Part shown: positions 63,879 through 64,000 of the stretch, one piece after another
Numbering within the stretch: the stretch's first letter is position 1
How the letters are laid out: every line of letters begins with the position of its first letter
Origin: Roseburia sp. AM59-24XD
GTDB taxonomy: Bacteria; Bacillota; Clostridia; Lachnospirales; Lachnospiraceae
NCBI RefSeq assembly: GCF_003478445.1
Contig: NZ_QUET01000003.1
Coordinates: forward strand, 81,944 to 145,943
Reading direction: 5' to 3'
DNA: 64,000 bases
The notes under the pieces: generated by a model
What the model was told of the DNA's origin: nothing
Databases searched by the model: none
What the model saw: only the letters and a program-made list of their open reading frames with translations
Position numbers and translations under genes: made by a program

Positions 63879-64000
63879 GTAGAAATAAAGAGACCCCGGA
63901 AAGGGGACGAAAACACTTCCTGTCCAAGTGCATTATATTTATCTCGGAGAGGTAGAAATAAAGAGACCCCGGAAAGGGGACGAAAACTAATCATATCAAT
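63879..64000 (+). CRISPR. Start of a type III-A CRISPR array (two repeats, continues past edge)
   Basis: Two identical 36-bp repeats at 63879-63914 and 63952-63987, each starting GTAGAAATAAAGAG, with CCCC and GGGG arms around GGAAA, and ending GGGGACGAAAAC. The last eight bases (ACGAAAAC) resemble the 5' tag of type III crRNAs. Spacer 1 is 37 bp (63915-63951). The second spacer is cut by the window edge after 13 bases. The array orientation matches the cas operon. Confidence 0.95.

Overview
The window looks like a chromosomal segment of an anaerobic Bacillota bacterium, most likely a gut Lachnospiraceae (relatives of Roseburia, Agathobacter or Coprococcus). The reasons are the AGGAGG-type ribosome sites, sigma-A promoters, several GGDEF proteins, a DUF975 protein, a DUF1292 protein, a GH5 cellulase, and the mix of GC-moderate housekeeping genes with AT-rich accessory stretches. 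This placement is inference from gene content; no 16S or marker search was possible. No rRNA, tRNA or complete insertion sequence was recognised.

Layout. 1-8.5 kb: an ABC exporter fused to its permease, a frameshifted dihydrouridine synthase, a secreted GH5 glycosidase, a DUF975 membrane protein with an Asn/Gln/Gly/Tyr repeat tail, a sensor diguanylate cyclase and a lipoprotein whose solute-binding lobes are in permuted order. 8.8-12.7 kb: an NlpC/P60 wall hydrolase, an Lrp regulator, a zinc-ribbon protein and a lactate dehydrogenase. 13.3-16.4 kb: an NAD salvage regulon (NrtR with a perfect palindromic operator, pncA, pncB), followed by metG. 18.7-30.3 kb: an AT-richer accessory island with an AlbA_2/Schlafen-type protein, rearranged kinase and regulator fragments, an AAA_14/DUF4143 ATPase, and a compact block of nuclease-like, tandem-AAA and small unknown proteins. 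30.3-33.5 kb (minus strand): a phosphatidylserine/phosphatidylethanolamine operon. 33.7-35.7 kb (minus strand): a LytTR/GHKL two-component system. 37.6-46.4 kb: an OPT transporter and dipeptidase, then an epimerase-like gene followed by four signalling genes (GAF-GGDEF, TIR-zinc ribbon, receiver-class III cyclase, PGDYG-type). 46.4-49.5 kb (minus strand): a DinG/XPD-like helicase and an Mrr-like nuclease. 49.7-55.3 kb: an omega-amine utilisation cluster behind a structured leader. 55.4-56.9 kb: a second AAA_14/DUF4143 ATPase with four 33-bp-phased upstream repeats. 57.5-64 kb: a type III-A CRISPR-Cas operon (cas6-csm1-csm2-csm3-csm4-csm5) and the first repeats of its array, which runs off the right edge.

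Ten genes are broken by what looks like a single-base indel, most of them one missing base in a short homopolymer. They include conserved or essential genes (metG, dus, csm3, csm5), so uncorrected sequencing or assembly error is the simplest explanation. I annotate each as one gene across the break.

The strongest candidates for something undescribed are the TIR/cyclase/GGDEF/PGDYG operon, the nuclease-like/AAA/small-protein block in the island, and the phased repeats in front of the DUF4143 ATPase.
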